This document shows, one piece after another, positions 1 through 6,364 of a DNA stretch of 6,530 nt (positions are counted from its first letter, which is position 1; each line of letters begins with the position of its first letter). The notes under the pieces are model-generated. The model was given only the letters and a program-made list of their open reading frames with translations. It had not been told where the DNA came from and made no database searches. This stretch comes from Chloroflexota bacterium. GTDB taxonomy: Bacteria > Chloroflexota > Anaerolineae > Anaerolineales > Villigracilaceae. A program made the position numbers and the translations under genes. The stretch covers positions 1 through 6,530 of the forward strand of contig JAJYOH010000352.1 of NCBI GenBank assembly GCA_021796315.1. The letters are read 5' to 3'.

Positions 1-345
1 AGCGCACAGGAATATCCAGTCCGGGCCGCGGATTGGATGGAGACGCATTCGTCAAGCGGCAACACATTTAACGATTTCAATTGGGGCGGGTATTTACTTT
101 ATCGGTTGTGGCCGGAGCAACGAGTGTTTATCGACAGCCAGAGCGATTTCTACGGCGAGGCATTGACCCGTCAGAGCGAGGAGATATTAAATGGCGACCC
201 CAATTGGGAGACCATATTAAGTCAATATAATGTGACCCGGATCATCGTCCCGCGCGAAGCGGGACTGGCGCAAGCCGCAAGTCAAAGCGCGGATTGGAAA
301 CTGGCTTACGAGGATAACGTCGCAGTTATTTTCGTCAAAAAATAA
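1..345 (+). CDS. C-terminal end of a polytopic membrane protein, probably GT-C glycosyltransferase-like (5' end outside window)
   Basis: The frame is open from base 1 to the TAA at 343-345, giving 114 residues with no start needed inside the window; the ATG at 37 is internal. No membrane segment is visible. What remains looks like the soluble, extracytoplasmic tail seen after the last helix of many bacterial GT39-like membrane proteins. Supporting features are the FNDFNWGGYLLYRLWP stretch (residues 23-38), then VFID (42-45), an alpha/beta-like middle with NVTRIIVPRE, and a closing strand VAVIFVKK. The N-F-x-W-G-G-Y-L and VFID signatures are familiar in uncharacterised membrane proteins with predicted GT-C folds. 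The next gene starts 27 bases downstream on the same strand, so they are likely cotranscribed. The catalytic half is missing, so substrate and exact family cannot be given. Confidence 0.75.
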   Translation, partial: SAQEYPVRAADWMETHSSSGNTFNDFNWGGYLLYRLWPEQRVFIDSQSDFYGEALTRQSEEILNGDPNWETILSQYNVTRIIVPREAGLAQAASQSADWKLAYEDNVAVIFVKK

Positions 346-372
346 AACATAGCCAATGTTACAAAGCCGACA

Positions 373-1833
373 ATGAATTCAACCAACACCAACTTTCCCC
401 AAAGATTATTGAATGATCAAAAAGCAGTTTTCCTTGGTGTGCTTCTGCTTGCACTAGTCGTCCGATTATTCGGAATTATTTCACGACCCATCTGGTACGA
501 CGAGTCCTTCTCGATCTTGTTTTCGGAGAAAGGTCCCGCAGCGATGATGGCCGGGACACTGCCAGCGGCGGGTGCAGCGGCAGAGGAACATCCACTGGCT
601 TATTACACAATGCTTTGGCTGTGGATGAAAGTTTTCGGCGAGTCACTCGTTGCTGTGCGGATACTTTCCATCGCGGCCGGGTTGGGCGCAGTTTGCGCGG
701 TCTATCTTTTAGCGCGCGAATTATTCGATGTTAAAACCGCACAAGTCGCCGGGCTTTTCATGGCACTATCGCCATTTCAAGTTCACTATTCACAAGAAAT
801 TCGAATGTATGTATTTCTGGCCTTTTGGCTGACATTGGCAACATATGCTTATTGGCGCGCCGCGCGGTCAAGACATTGGTTTTGGTGGATAGGCTTCGCC
901 ATCTTTGCTGCACTGGCTCAATACACTCACAATCTGGCCGCGTTCTACTTGATCGCTCTGGCATTATGGCCTTTGATTACAAGAGATTGGCGGAATTTAA
1001 AGGCAGTCACTTTTGCAGGATTTCTAGCGATATTGCTTTACCTGCCGTGGCTGATTCATCTCCCTGCCCAATTTGCAAAAGTAGATCAGGCTTATTGGAT
1101 CGCCAGACCCGGCTTATACCGTCTCTTCACATTATTACTTTACTTTGTTACCAATTTGCCTTTACCGGACGCCTGGCTCGTTGTGGGATTATTTATCGCG
1201 TTGTTTACAGTTGTGATTGCCTTGTGGCAGACAATCCGCGTCGCACGACAGCAGGAGACGGATTCTCGATCGGGACTCTGGGCACTCTACCTGACTTTTG
1301 CTCCGCCAATTCTGCTATTCTTATTCTCGCAATGGAAACCCATTTATCTTGAAAGAGCCTTATTGCCATCAGGGGCAATTTTATTCATCTGGCTAGCCTG
1401 GGCCTTGACCAGAACAAAACTTCCGCGGCCAATCCAGTTAATCACATTGGTTTTGCTTCTGATAGGTTTTGGAATGGGAATCTACGTGCACACCACTTAT
1501 GTTGGATTCCCTTACGGTCCCTACCAAGCCGTGACTACCGATCTGCAAACAAGACAACAACCAGGCGATATTATTATCCATTCCAGCAAATTATCCATGA
1601 TGCCATCCGTCTATTATGATCGCAATCTGGCGCAAACCTATGTGAGTGATCCGCCCGGAAGCAACGTAGACACACTCGCTCCGGCGACGCAAAAAGTTCT
1701 CGGCCTGGAGGCTAAGCCGGATATCGAGTCAGCCGCCGGAAATACGACCGTGTCTGGTTCATTATCTTCGATGAGTCGAATCAGGAATATATTCAGGCGG
1801 GTTACCCAATGCACCCACAGCTTGCATGGTTAA
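373..1833 (+). CDS. GT39/PMT-like membrane glycosyltransferase, C-terminus altered by frameshift
   Basis: This is a 486-residue polytopic membrane protein resembling the ArnT/PMT_2 type (GT-C fold), which transfers sugar from a polyprenyl-phosphate donor at the outer face of the membrane. Helix 1 lies near residues 18-37. It is followed by the WYDES motif with the Asp43-Glu44 pair expected in the first external loop, EEHPLAYY (71-78), HYSQEIRMY (138-146) and YTHNLAAFY (184-192), all typical of GT39-like proteins. About ten more hydrophobic segments run to about residue 380, then a soluble tail begins with QQPGDIIIHSSK. From residue 457 the sequence turns into an unlikely Ser/Arg-rich tail of 30 residues, while the expected ending continues in frame 3 to the stop at 1908-1910. 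Restoring one base near 1740 gives a 512-residue protein. ATG 373 is the only start codon in frame after the preceding stop; no clear ribosome site precedes it, so translation may be coupled to the upstream gene. Donor and acceptor are unknown. Confidence 0.88.
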   Translation: MNSTNTNFPQRLLNDQKAVFLGVLLLALVVRLFGIISRPIWYDESFSILFSEKGPAAMMAGTLPAAGAAAEEHPLAYYTMLWLWMKVFGESLVAVRILSIAAGLGAVCAVYLLARELFDVKTAQVAGLFMALSPFQVHYSQEIRMYVFLAFWLTLATYAYWRAARSRHWFWWIGFAIFAALAQYTHNLAAFYLIALALWPLITRDWRNLKAVTFAGFLAILLYLPWLIHLPAQFAKVDQAYWIARPGLYRLFTLLLYFVTNLPLPDAWLVVGLFIALFTVVIALWQTIRVARQQETDSRSGLWALYLTFAPPILLFLFSQWKPIYLERALLPSGAILFIWLAWALTRTKLPRPIQLITLVLLLIGFGMGIYVHTTYVGFPYGPYQAVTTDLQTRQQPGDIIIHSSKLSMMPSVYYDRNLAQTYVSDPPGSNVDTLAPATQKVLGLEAKPDIESAAGNTTVSGSLSSMSRIRNIFRRVTQCTHSLHG

Positions 1834-1910
1834 TGCAGCATTACTCGCAAGTTGAGGTCCAAAATTGGGACGATTTGCGAGTTTGTCTTTTTCAAAAAAG
1901 CGACAGGTAA
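1740..1910 (+). pseudogene. Displaced C-terminal segment of the GT39-like gene
   Basis: Read in frame 3 from 1740, this stretch encodes a plausible 56-residue continuation beginning KYDRVWFIIFDES, with AGYPMHPQLAWL in the middle and ending VCLFQKSDR. It has the strand-rich, aromatic character expected of the tail of this protein type, unlike the frame-1 reading over the same bases. Frame 3 is closed upstream by a TAA at 1713-1715, so the shift must lie after that point, most simply at the AAA run at 1740-1742 (GGA AAT now, GGA AAA TAC if one A is restored). The restored stop at 1908-1910 lies 7 bases before the next gene's ATG, a normal operon spacing. It is not an independent gene. Confidence 0.8.
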
Positions 1911-1917
1911 GTCAGTG

Positions 1918-3495
1918 ATGAATCTTTCTCGCAAAGAAGTTTTTCTCTTCGCTATCGTTTCGACTCTGATCCTTGTGTGGAGCTCCATCCCCAACTGGGC
2001 CGGATACGCAGCGCAAAACGATAAGTCAGTTTTCGCGGGCACCTACTTCGATGCTCCTGACTATGCCGTCCACATTGCCATGTTGAGAACCGGAATGGAG
2101 GGGGCATGGGGCTATAACCTGCGCTTCACAACCGAGTCACATACAACGGCCTACATCCGCTTGTTCTATATCGTTCTCGGCGAACTGAATCGCCCGTTTG
2201 GTATCGACCCGGCAATTGTCTTTCAAATTGCGCGATGGGTTTTCGGATATACGGCTTTATTTTCGATCTATCTCCTGATCAAACGGACTTTCAACGAAAC
2301 GCGCTGGCAGTGGCTGGCATTTTTTCTGGCGGTTTTTGGAGCCGGATTAGGATGGCTGCAAATAGCCTTTAATATGGTGCCGAGCCTTGTCGCACCGGTG
2401 GACCTGTGGCTGATCGACGCTTATGTTCTATTCAGCCTTTCACTCTTCCCACACTTTGCCTTCACCTTGACTTTGATGTGTCTGGCTTTCGTCCTTTTTC
2501 TGGATTTCCTGCAAGCTGGCAACTGGTTCAGAATTCTCGGCATCATTCTTGCAGCCGCATTGATACAATTCGTCAACCCAATTGCTTTCGTCGTGATAGA
2601 TGTATCCATCGCAACAGCGGCGTTTTTGCAGTGGGTAAAACAACGAAAGGTAAATATCAATGAATTTATTGCGCTCGCTTTGATCGCTGCCGCGCAGATC
2701 CCATTATTGATTTACAATTTTTTATTATTGAGCAAGGACCCAGTCTGGAGTCAATTCACAGCCCAGAATCTGACGTTATCCCCGCCGCCAATTTATTATG
2801 TATGGGGTTTTGGTTTTTTCTGGCCGCTGGCTATTGTTGGAACAATTGCAGCGATACGCGAACGAAACACCGTCCTGCTTGCATCACTCGCCTGGGTGAC
2901 TATTGCGTTCATATTGGCGTATGCCCCATTTGGGATCCAAAGAAGGTTCCTGCTCGGCATCACAATCCCACTAAGCCTGCTTGCAATAACCGGGCTGTCA
3001 GATATTCTTGAGTTCATCCCACAAAAGAATGTCTGGCTGGCGCGTCGAGTCTCCGGTTTGGCCTTGACGGTTGTGCTCTTAACATCGATTACAACCTTTG
3101 CTCTCGTGCCGGAATTTTCGCTCTATATCCAAAGCCGTCCAGAAAAATATTTCTATCCGCGCAAGTTAACTGCCGCCCTGAGCTGGATCTCAACCAACAC
3201 TCAACCCGATGACTTTGTCTTGGGAGCCGAACGCACTGGTGAATTCGTGGCACAAGTTACTGGCCGACGTGTATTCATTGGTCACGAGATGGAAACACTT
3301 AATTACGATGCGAAAACAGACGAGGTAAAACAATTTTATTTGGGGAATTTACCACCCGATTGGCTCGCTCAATACCCGGTTCAGTGGGTTGTCTATGGCC
3401 CATACGAACGGAACATCGCACCAAATTTTCATCCCAGCGCCAATCTTGAGCTGGTATTCCAAAACGACTCTATCCAAATTTACAAGATGAAATAA
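1918..3495 (+). CDS. Uncharacterised polytopic membrane protein, GT-C glycosyltransferase-like
   Basis: The protein has 525 residues: an N-terminal helix (about 8-25), roughly ten hydrophobic segments up to about residue 405, then a soluble tail of about 115 residues. The first external loop carries acidic residues and a histidine in TYFDAPDYAVHIAML (Asp45, Asp48, His52), followed by GAWGYNLRFTTESH (62-75); such a loop is where GT-C enzymes hold catalytic acids. The tail includes ALSWISTNTQPDDFVLG (420-436), GRRVFIGHEMETL (449-461), WVVYGPYER and a closing IQIYKMK. Proteins of this style are common uncharacterised membrane proteins in Chloroflexota-like genomes; I know no tested substrate. 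ATG 1918 is chosen because AGG at 1905-1907 lies 10 bases upstream and the protein then begins directly before helix 1. The TTG at 1852 would run into the repaired end of the previous gene. GTG 1915 is also possible. It ends 13 bases from the opposing gene. Confidence 0.85.
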   Translation: MNLSRKEVFLFAIVSTLILVWSSIPNWAGYAAQNDKSVFAGTYFDAPDYAVHIAMLRTGMEGAWGYNLRFTTESHTTAYIRLFYIVLGELNRPFGIDPAIVFQIARWVFGYTALFSIYLLIKRTFNETRWQWLAFFLAVFGAGLGWLQIAFNMVPSLVAPVDLWLIDAYVLFSLSLFPHFAFTLTLMCLAFVLFLDFLQAGNWFRILGIILAAALIQFVNPIAFVVIDVSIATAAFLQWVKQRKVNINEFIALALIAAAQIPLLIYNFLLLSKDPVWSQFTAQNLTLSPPPIYYVWGFGFFWPLAIVGTIAAIRERNTVLLASLAWVTIAFILAYAPFGIQRRFLLGITIPLSLLAITGLSDILEFIPQKNVWLARRVSGLALTVVLLTSITTFALVPEFSLYIQSRPEKYFYPRKLTAALSWISTNTQPDDFVLGAERTGEFVAQVTGRRVFIGHEMETLNYDAKTDEVKQFYLGNLPPDWLAQYPVQWVVYGPYERNIAPNFHPSANLELVFQNDSIQIYKMK

Positions 3496-3508
3496 ATTAC
3501 CCCAGCAT

Positions 3509-5056
3509 TCACTTCCGCTCAAAAATGGCCGCCCCGCCATTTTCAAAAACAAGTGCGTAATTTGAATCCAAACGCAATTGAGCCGATAGCAAAGCGGGAG
3601 TCTGTTTAGTTTTTTCAATAAAGATAAAATTAAAATCAAGGTTGTTTTTCAAAGCCCAATTATCAAGACAAGCAGGGGTTGAGTTTAGGCAATTTTGAAG
3701 ATTCTCAATATCATCACGAAAAGGGATAAAGCCTTTTCCCAATAACCATTCTTTACCTTGCAGAGTGTTCTGACTGGTTCTGTCAGCGAATGCAGGAAAC
3801 CATTCGGCAGACGGGTCGGAAAACGGATCAGACCTGCCGGTCAAAACAAGAAAGTGACTGTTAGGAGGCGCATTGTCTTTCACCCACTTCATCGCAGTTT
3901 GGCTATCTACAGGGACAACGTAATTGGAAAGGCTGATATCGTAGACAAATGCGCCGACCAAAGCCGAGAACAAAACGTATCCTACAACGACTCGCACTGC
4001 ACTGCTCTGCGACATATAAACGACCCATTCTTGCGCCTCATTTCTGGGCCTTGAGGCGAGCGCGGCGATATTTGGAATCACAAAGTCTGATAGCCCGACT
4101 CCGGCCAGCATCGCCAGCGGGAAGGCAGCAATAGCCACCGCACTGCGCGGCTCAACCACAAAAGGAATAAAAATCCAGACAGGTAAAAACCAATCACGAC
4201 GAATTGCCTGAACTGCTAAACCGATCAATCCAAGAACAGTCAGCAACGTCACAAAACGCTCTTCAGCAAAATCAAACGTAAGCAATGGCAGCCAGAAAAG
4301 AGCGCTGTGTCCACCCGTGCTGAGCGCGGACCGAAATGATGCAAAGCCATGCTGAGCAATGACCGTTCCCCACCATGGACTCGTTAGCAACAAAACACCC
4401 AGTGCGACAAAAGCCGCGTCGCGTGGACCACGTGCGGTTCGCCCTTTAAAAAGCCAGATCAGCGCGCAAGCTGCCGCGGTATGGAGTCCGGTTTCGGGGT
4501 GACTCAGCACCGCACCCGCGCCAAACAAAATGGTCAGAAAAAGATATTTCGACGAGGGTCTGGTGAACAAACTCCAAGCCGAGGCGCAAGCCATCAGAAG
4601 AAAGAGCACACCAAAGGTCCGGCTGAGACCGCCGCCCATCACATACCATGAAAACGAACGCGGCATCAACGCATACGCCACAGTCGCGAGCGAGGCCTTC
4701 GTCCGGGAATTAAGTATCAGATTTGCCATCCAGTAAAAGGCGGGGATTGCAAGGGTCGAGATCAATGGCGGGAGCCATCGAATAATGTTGAGCGTTGAAA
4801 TTCCAAGCAATGAAATAAATCCGCCGATGTAAAACGAAAGTGGCGGATATGCAAACGGAATGTTGAGATGATTGTAGGAAGTAAAAGCCGGAAGCAAAAA
4901 ATGATTGGCCTTTAGGTCTTCGATCATGACGTAGAACATGCCGCCGTCATTAATCGGCGAACCAGCCATGAGTGTTGGAGCAAAGCGAACCAACGCACCA
5001 AACAAAATCGAAAAGAACAGAACAAAATCGGCCCAGCGTTTATTCGCAGTATTCAT
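3509..5056 (-). CDS. Uncharacterised polytopic membrane protein, GT-C glycosyltransferase-like
   Basis: This 515-residue protein has helix 1 at about residues 10-29, then an external loop SPINDGGMFYVMIEDLK (33-49) with Asp37 and a DGG turn, and IPFAYPPLSFYIGG (66-79). These recall the acidic first loop and Pro-rich second segment of GT39/STT3-like enzymes. Further marks are WYVMGGGLSRTFG (137-149), LSHPETGLHTA (185-194) and about ten hydrophobic segments to about residue 375. The soluble tail starts near AMKWVKDNAPPNSHF (388-402), which resembles the tail of the other plus-strand membrane proteins here, and closes with YALVFENGG...AIFERK. I cannot place it in a named family or assign a sugar. 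ATG 5056 follows the upstream gene's stop by 14 bases; AGGA at 5072-5069, overlapping that stop, can serve as a ribosome site with a rather long 12-base spacer. Cotranscription with the GT87-like gene is likely. Confidence 0.85.
   Translation of the reverse strand: MNTANKRWADFVLFFSILFGALVRFAPTLMAGSPINDGGMFYVMIEDLKANHFLLPAFTSYNHLNIPFAYPPLSFYIGGFISLLGISTLNIIRWLPPLISTLAIPAFYWMANLILNSRTKASLATVAYALMPRSFSWYVMGGGLSRTFGVLFLLMACASAWSLFTRPSSKYLFLTILFGAGAVLSHPETGLHTAAACALIWLFKGRTARGPRDAAFVALGVLLLTSPWWGTVIAQHGFASFRSALSTGGHSALFWLPLLTFDFAEERFVTLLTVLGLIGLAVQAIRRDWFLPVWIFIPFVVEPRSAVAIAAFPLAMLAGVGLSDFVIPNIAALASRPRNEAQEWVVYMSQSSAVRVVVGYVLFSALVGAFVYDISLSNYVVPVDSQTAMKWVKDNAPPNSHFLVLTGRSDPFSDPSAEWFPAFADRTSQNTLQGKEWLLGKGFIPFRDDIENLQNCLNSTPACLDNWALKNNLDFNFIFIEKTKQTPALLSAQLRLDSNYALVFENGGAAIFERK
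3522..3543. terminator. Possible hairpin terminator at the convergent gene junction
   Basis: AAAATGGC (3522-3529) and GCCATTTT (3536-3543) form a perfect 8-bp stem around the 6-base loop CGCCCC. The hairpin begins 26 bases after the stop of the plus-strand gene and gives a T run on either strand, so it could end transcription from the left and, more weakly, from the right. It lies inside the last codons of the minus-strand gene (Asn-Gly-Gly-Ala-Ala-Ile-Phe), so coding constraint could also explain it. The U tract is part of the stem rather than following it, which weakens the call. Confidence 0.35.
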
Positions 5057-5070
5057 GCTTTACGTTTGTC

Positions 5071-5490
5071 CTAAAAGCCAGATTTTATCTGCTCTCGTCC
5101 AAAGAAAAACAAACCAGCTAACAACAGCATTGGCAGGGGAAAGAAGAGCAATGGGCTTTGCATGGATTGCCCGGCTGCATCTATCGTGTATGTGACCAGA
5201 AACAGCGCCCACAATCCAATAAATAGGGTGACTAGTGCTACTATCACCCAATGAATTCCGGCAGAATGCTGCAGTCTGGCCAGAATCAAAGCCAGGGGTA
5301 GAAACAGGATTAGAAAATTTCCCGGGTCGGTAGTAATCCCAATCCATTGGCTGATTACCAGGGTCAGGCAATAGACCCATAGAAAAACCGGATAATCGCT
5401 TAGTCGAAAACGCCACCATGCCCACAACAAGATACTGGCGGCTATAAGGCAAGAGCAAAACCTAACCCAAGTCCGATCCCCGGCAGCCAC
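5071..5490 (-). pseudogene. C-terminal part of the GT87-like gene, displaced by frameshift
   Basis: The frame opens after a TAA at 5496-5494. Its first codons (GTG 5490, reading AAGDRTWVRFCSC) cover bases that the preceding gene reads better in its own frame. From about 5446 downwards it becomes a convincing membrane protein: LIAASILLWAWWRFR, a segment around FLWVYCLTLVISQWIG, FLILFLPLALILARL, and two last helices before GREQIKSGF. These helices complete the topology expected of a GT87-type protein, and joining gives about 404 residues, a usual length for the family. It is therefore taken as the displaced end of the gene at 5442-6284 and not a separate gene, although a cell could make the two as separate polypeptides if the shift is real. 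Its TAG (5073-5071) lies 14 bases before the next ATG. Confidence 0.75.
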
Positions 5491-6284
5491 AAATTAAGCA
5501 CCATAGCAGGACTAGTCGGTGGATTATATGATGGATAACGCATCATTAACTGCGGGAGTTGGATCAGCCACTGAGGAAAGACTGCCGTACCCACGAGCAC
5601 GAAAAGGATCAGACTGCCAAGAAAACCCTTCAACACATTCCAGCGACGCGTATATACGGCCCATATACCCACCCACAAGACAGGCAGAAGCGCCAGGTTC
5701 GGTTTGGCCGTTGCTATGACTAACGCCACGCCAGCGAACATATCTCTACGGTTTTGCAACGCGGCCAATGCCACCACCAGCCAGAAAGTCACAAACACAA
5801 CGATATTTCCATTGATCACGGCGCGCAAGCCCTGATACCAGAATAACGAAAAGACCAGATATAACGGCATGAACCTGGGACTGAGTTTCCAATCAACTGC
5901 CTGGGCAGATAAGAGAGCAATGACCACCAACAGGATTTCAGCAACCGTCAACCATGCAGTACGAGCCAGGATGTAATCTGCGATCAACCCAAACGGCAGG
6001 TACATGAGGATGTAATAAATCGGATAAACGACCAGGAATTCATTATCGCCCGGAGAGGCTGGATGACCATAAAAGAGCATCTGCACTTCAGTTGCTGCTT
6101 CGGGGCTATACGGAGAAACACCTCGCAAAACGGCTCGTGCCGCCACCCAGTGCGTCATAAAGTCTACTCCGCCGGGATGTTCCTGGGCATAACCATAGTT
6201 AACCCAAGATAGGGCAGCAAGCACAGTGAATAATAGAACTACGGCCAAGCTAATGGCAGGGAGGCGTTGTAACCGACCCGACAT
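5442..6284 (-). CDS. GT87-like (DUF2029) membrane glycosyltransferase, truncated by frameshift
   Basis: These 280 residues form the N-terminal two thirds of a protein resembling glycosyltransferase family 87 (GT-C fold). Known GT87 members are polyprenyl-phosphate-mannose-dependent mannosyltransferases of mycobacterial type. Helix 1 (about 10-28) is followed by HPGGVDFMTHWVAARAVL (36-53) with the family-typical loop aspartate (Asp41), then GVSPYSPEA (55-63), VVYPIYYILMYLPFG (85-99), AVINGNIVVFV (155-165) in place of the usual G-Q-x-N helix, and ATAKPNLALLP (191-201) with the conserved Lys-Pro. The frame stops at 5444-5442 just after GLGLGFALAL, in the middle of a membrane helix, and the helix carries on in the -1 frame as IAASILLWAWW. 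One missing base near 5444-5447 explains this. No ribosome site precedes ATG 6284, but a TAAAAT box lies 9 bases upstream. Sugar and acceptor are unknown. Confidence 0.85.
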   Translation of the reverse strand: MSGRLQRLPAISLAVVLLFTVLAALSWVNYGYAQEHPGGVDFMTHWVAARAVLRGVSPYSPEAATEVQMLFYGHPASPGDNEFLVVYPIYYILMYLPFGLIADYILARTAWLTVAEILLVVIALLSAQAVDWKLSPRFMPLYLVFSLFWYQGLRAVINGNIVVFVTFWLVVALAALQNRRDMFAGVALVIATAKPNLALLPVLWVGIWAVYTRRWNVLKGFLGSLILFVLVGTAVFPQWLIQLPQLMMRYPSYNPPTSPAMVLNLWLPGIGLGLGFALAL

Positions 6285-6299
6285 GGTGTATGGATTTTA
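6285..6299 (-). promoter_or_regulatory. Possible -10 box for a leaderless GT87-like transcript
   Basis: On the minus strand TAAAAT (6299-6294) lies 9 bases before ATG 6284, with no Shine-Dalgarno-like sequence between. A -10 box at this distance would place the transcript start about two to three bases before the start codon, the arrangement of leaderless mRNAs. The preceding terminator implies that this gene needs its own promoter. I see no good TTGACA-like -35 box, the region is AT-rich, and a single hexamer match is weak evidence. Confidence 0.3.
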
Positions 6300-6311
6300 C
6301 CAAATAAAGAG

Positions 6312-6345
6312 AATAAAAAATGCGCTTGCCCTTGCCAGCAAGCGC
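6312..6345 (-). terminator. Intrinsic terminator after the heme o synthase-like gene
   Basis: GCGCTTGC (6345-6338 on the minus strand) pairs perfectly with GCAAGCGC (6329-6322) around the 8-base loop TGGCAAGG. It is followed by A and six T residues (6320-6315), then ATTC. The hairpin begins 19 bases after the stop codon at 6367-6365, the expected place for a Rho-independent terminator. It separates the heme gene from the glycosyltransferase pair downstream. The opposite strand has only a short A-rich flank after the stem, so it should act in the minus direction. Confidence 0.8.
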
Positions 6346-6364
6346 CAATAAAAGTCATGCTGAA

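Noticed and set aside
346..360. Small inverted repeat AACAT-AGCCA-ATGTT between the first two genes
   Set aside because: It is only 5 bp of AT-rich stem with no T tract; expected by chance and too weak for a terminator.
1735..1750. Programmed -1 frameshifting to make the long GT39-like product
   Set aside because: No X-XXY-YYZ slippery heptamer is present at the junction and I see no strong downstream hairpin. The same holds at 5444-5450, so mutation or sequencing error is simpler.
1852..1917. TTG at 1852 as the start of the second complete plus-strand membrane protein
   Set aside because: It would overlap the repaired end of the GT39-like gene by 59 bases and add a non-homologous-looking leader. 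ATG 1918 has a ribosome site and begins directly before helix 1.
3758..4134. Plus-strand open frames opposite the 3509-5056 gene
   Set aside because: They are Arg-rich, lack ribosome sites and lie antisense to a well-supported membrane protein.
5001..5030. Direct repeat AACAAAATCG twice, 20 bases apart
   Set aside because: It lies inside the coding sequence of a Phe/Leu-rich membrane helix, where repeated codons produce such matches.
5060..5458. 132-residue minus-strand open frame overlapping the GT87-like C-terminal part
   Set aside because: Its composition (PDPGNQPMDWDYYRPGK) is not protein-like, and the overlapping frame gives clean membrane helices. It is a shadow.
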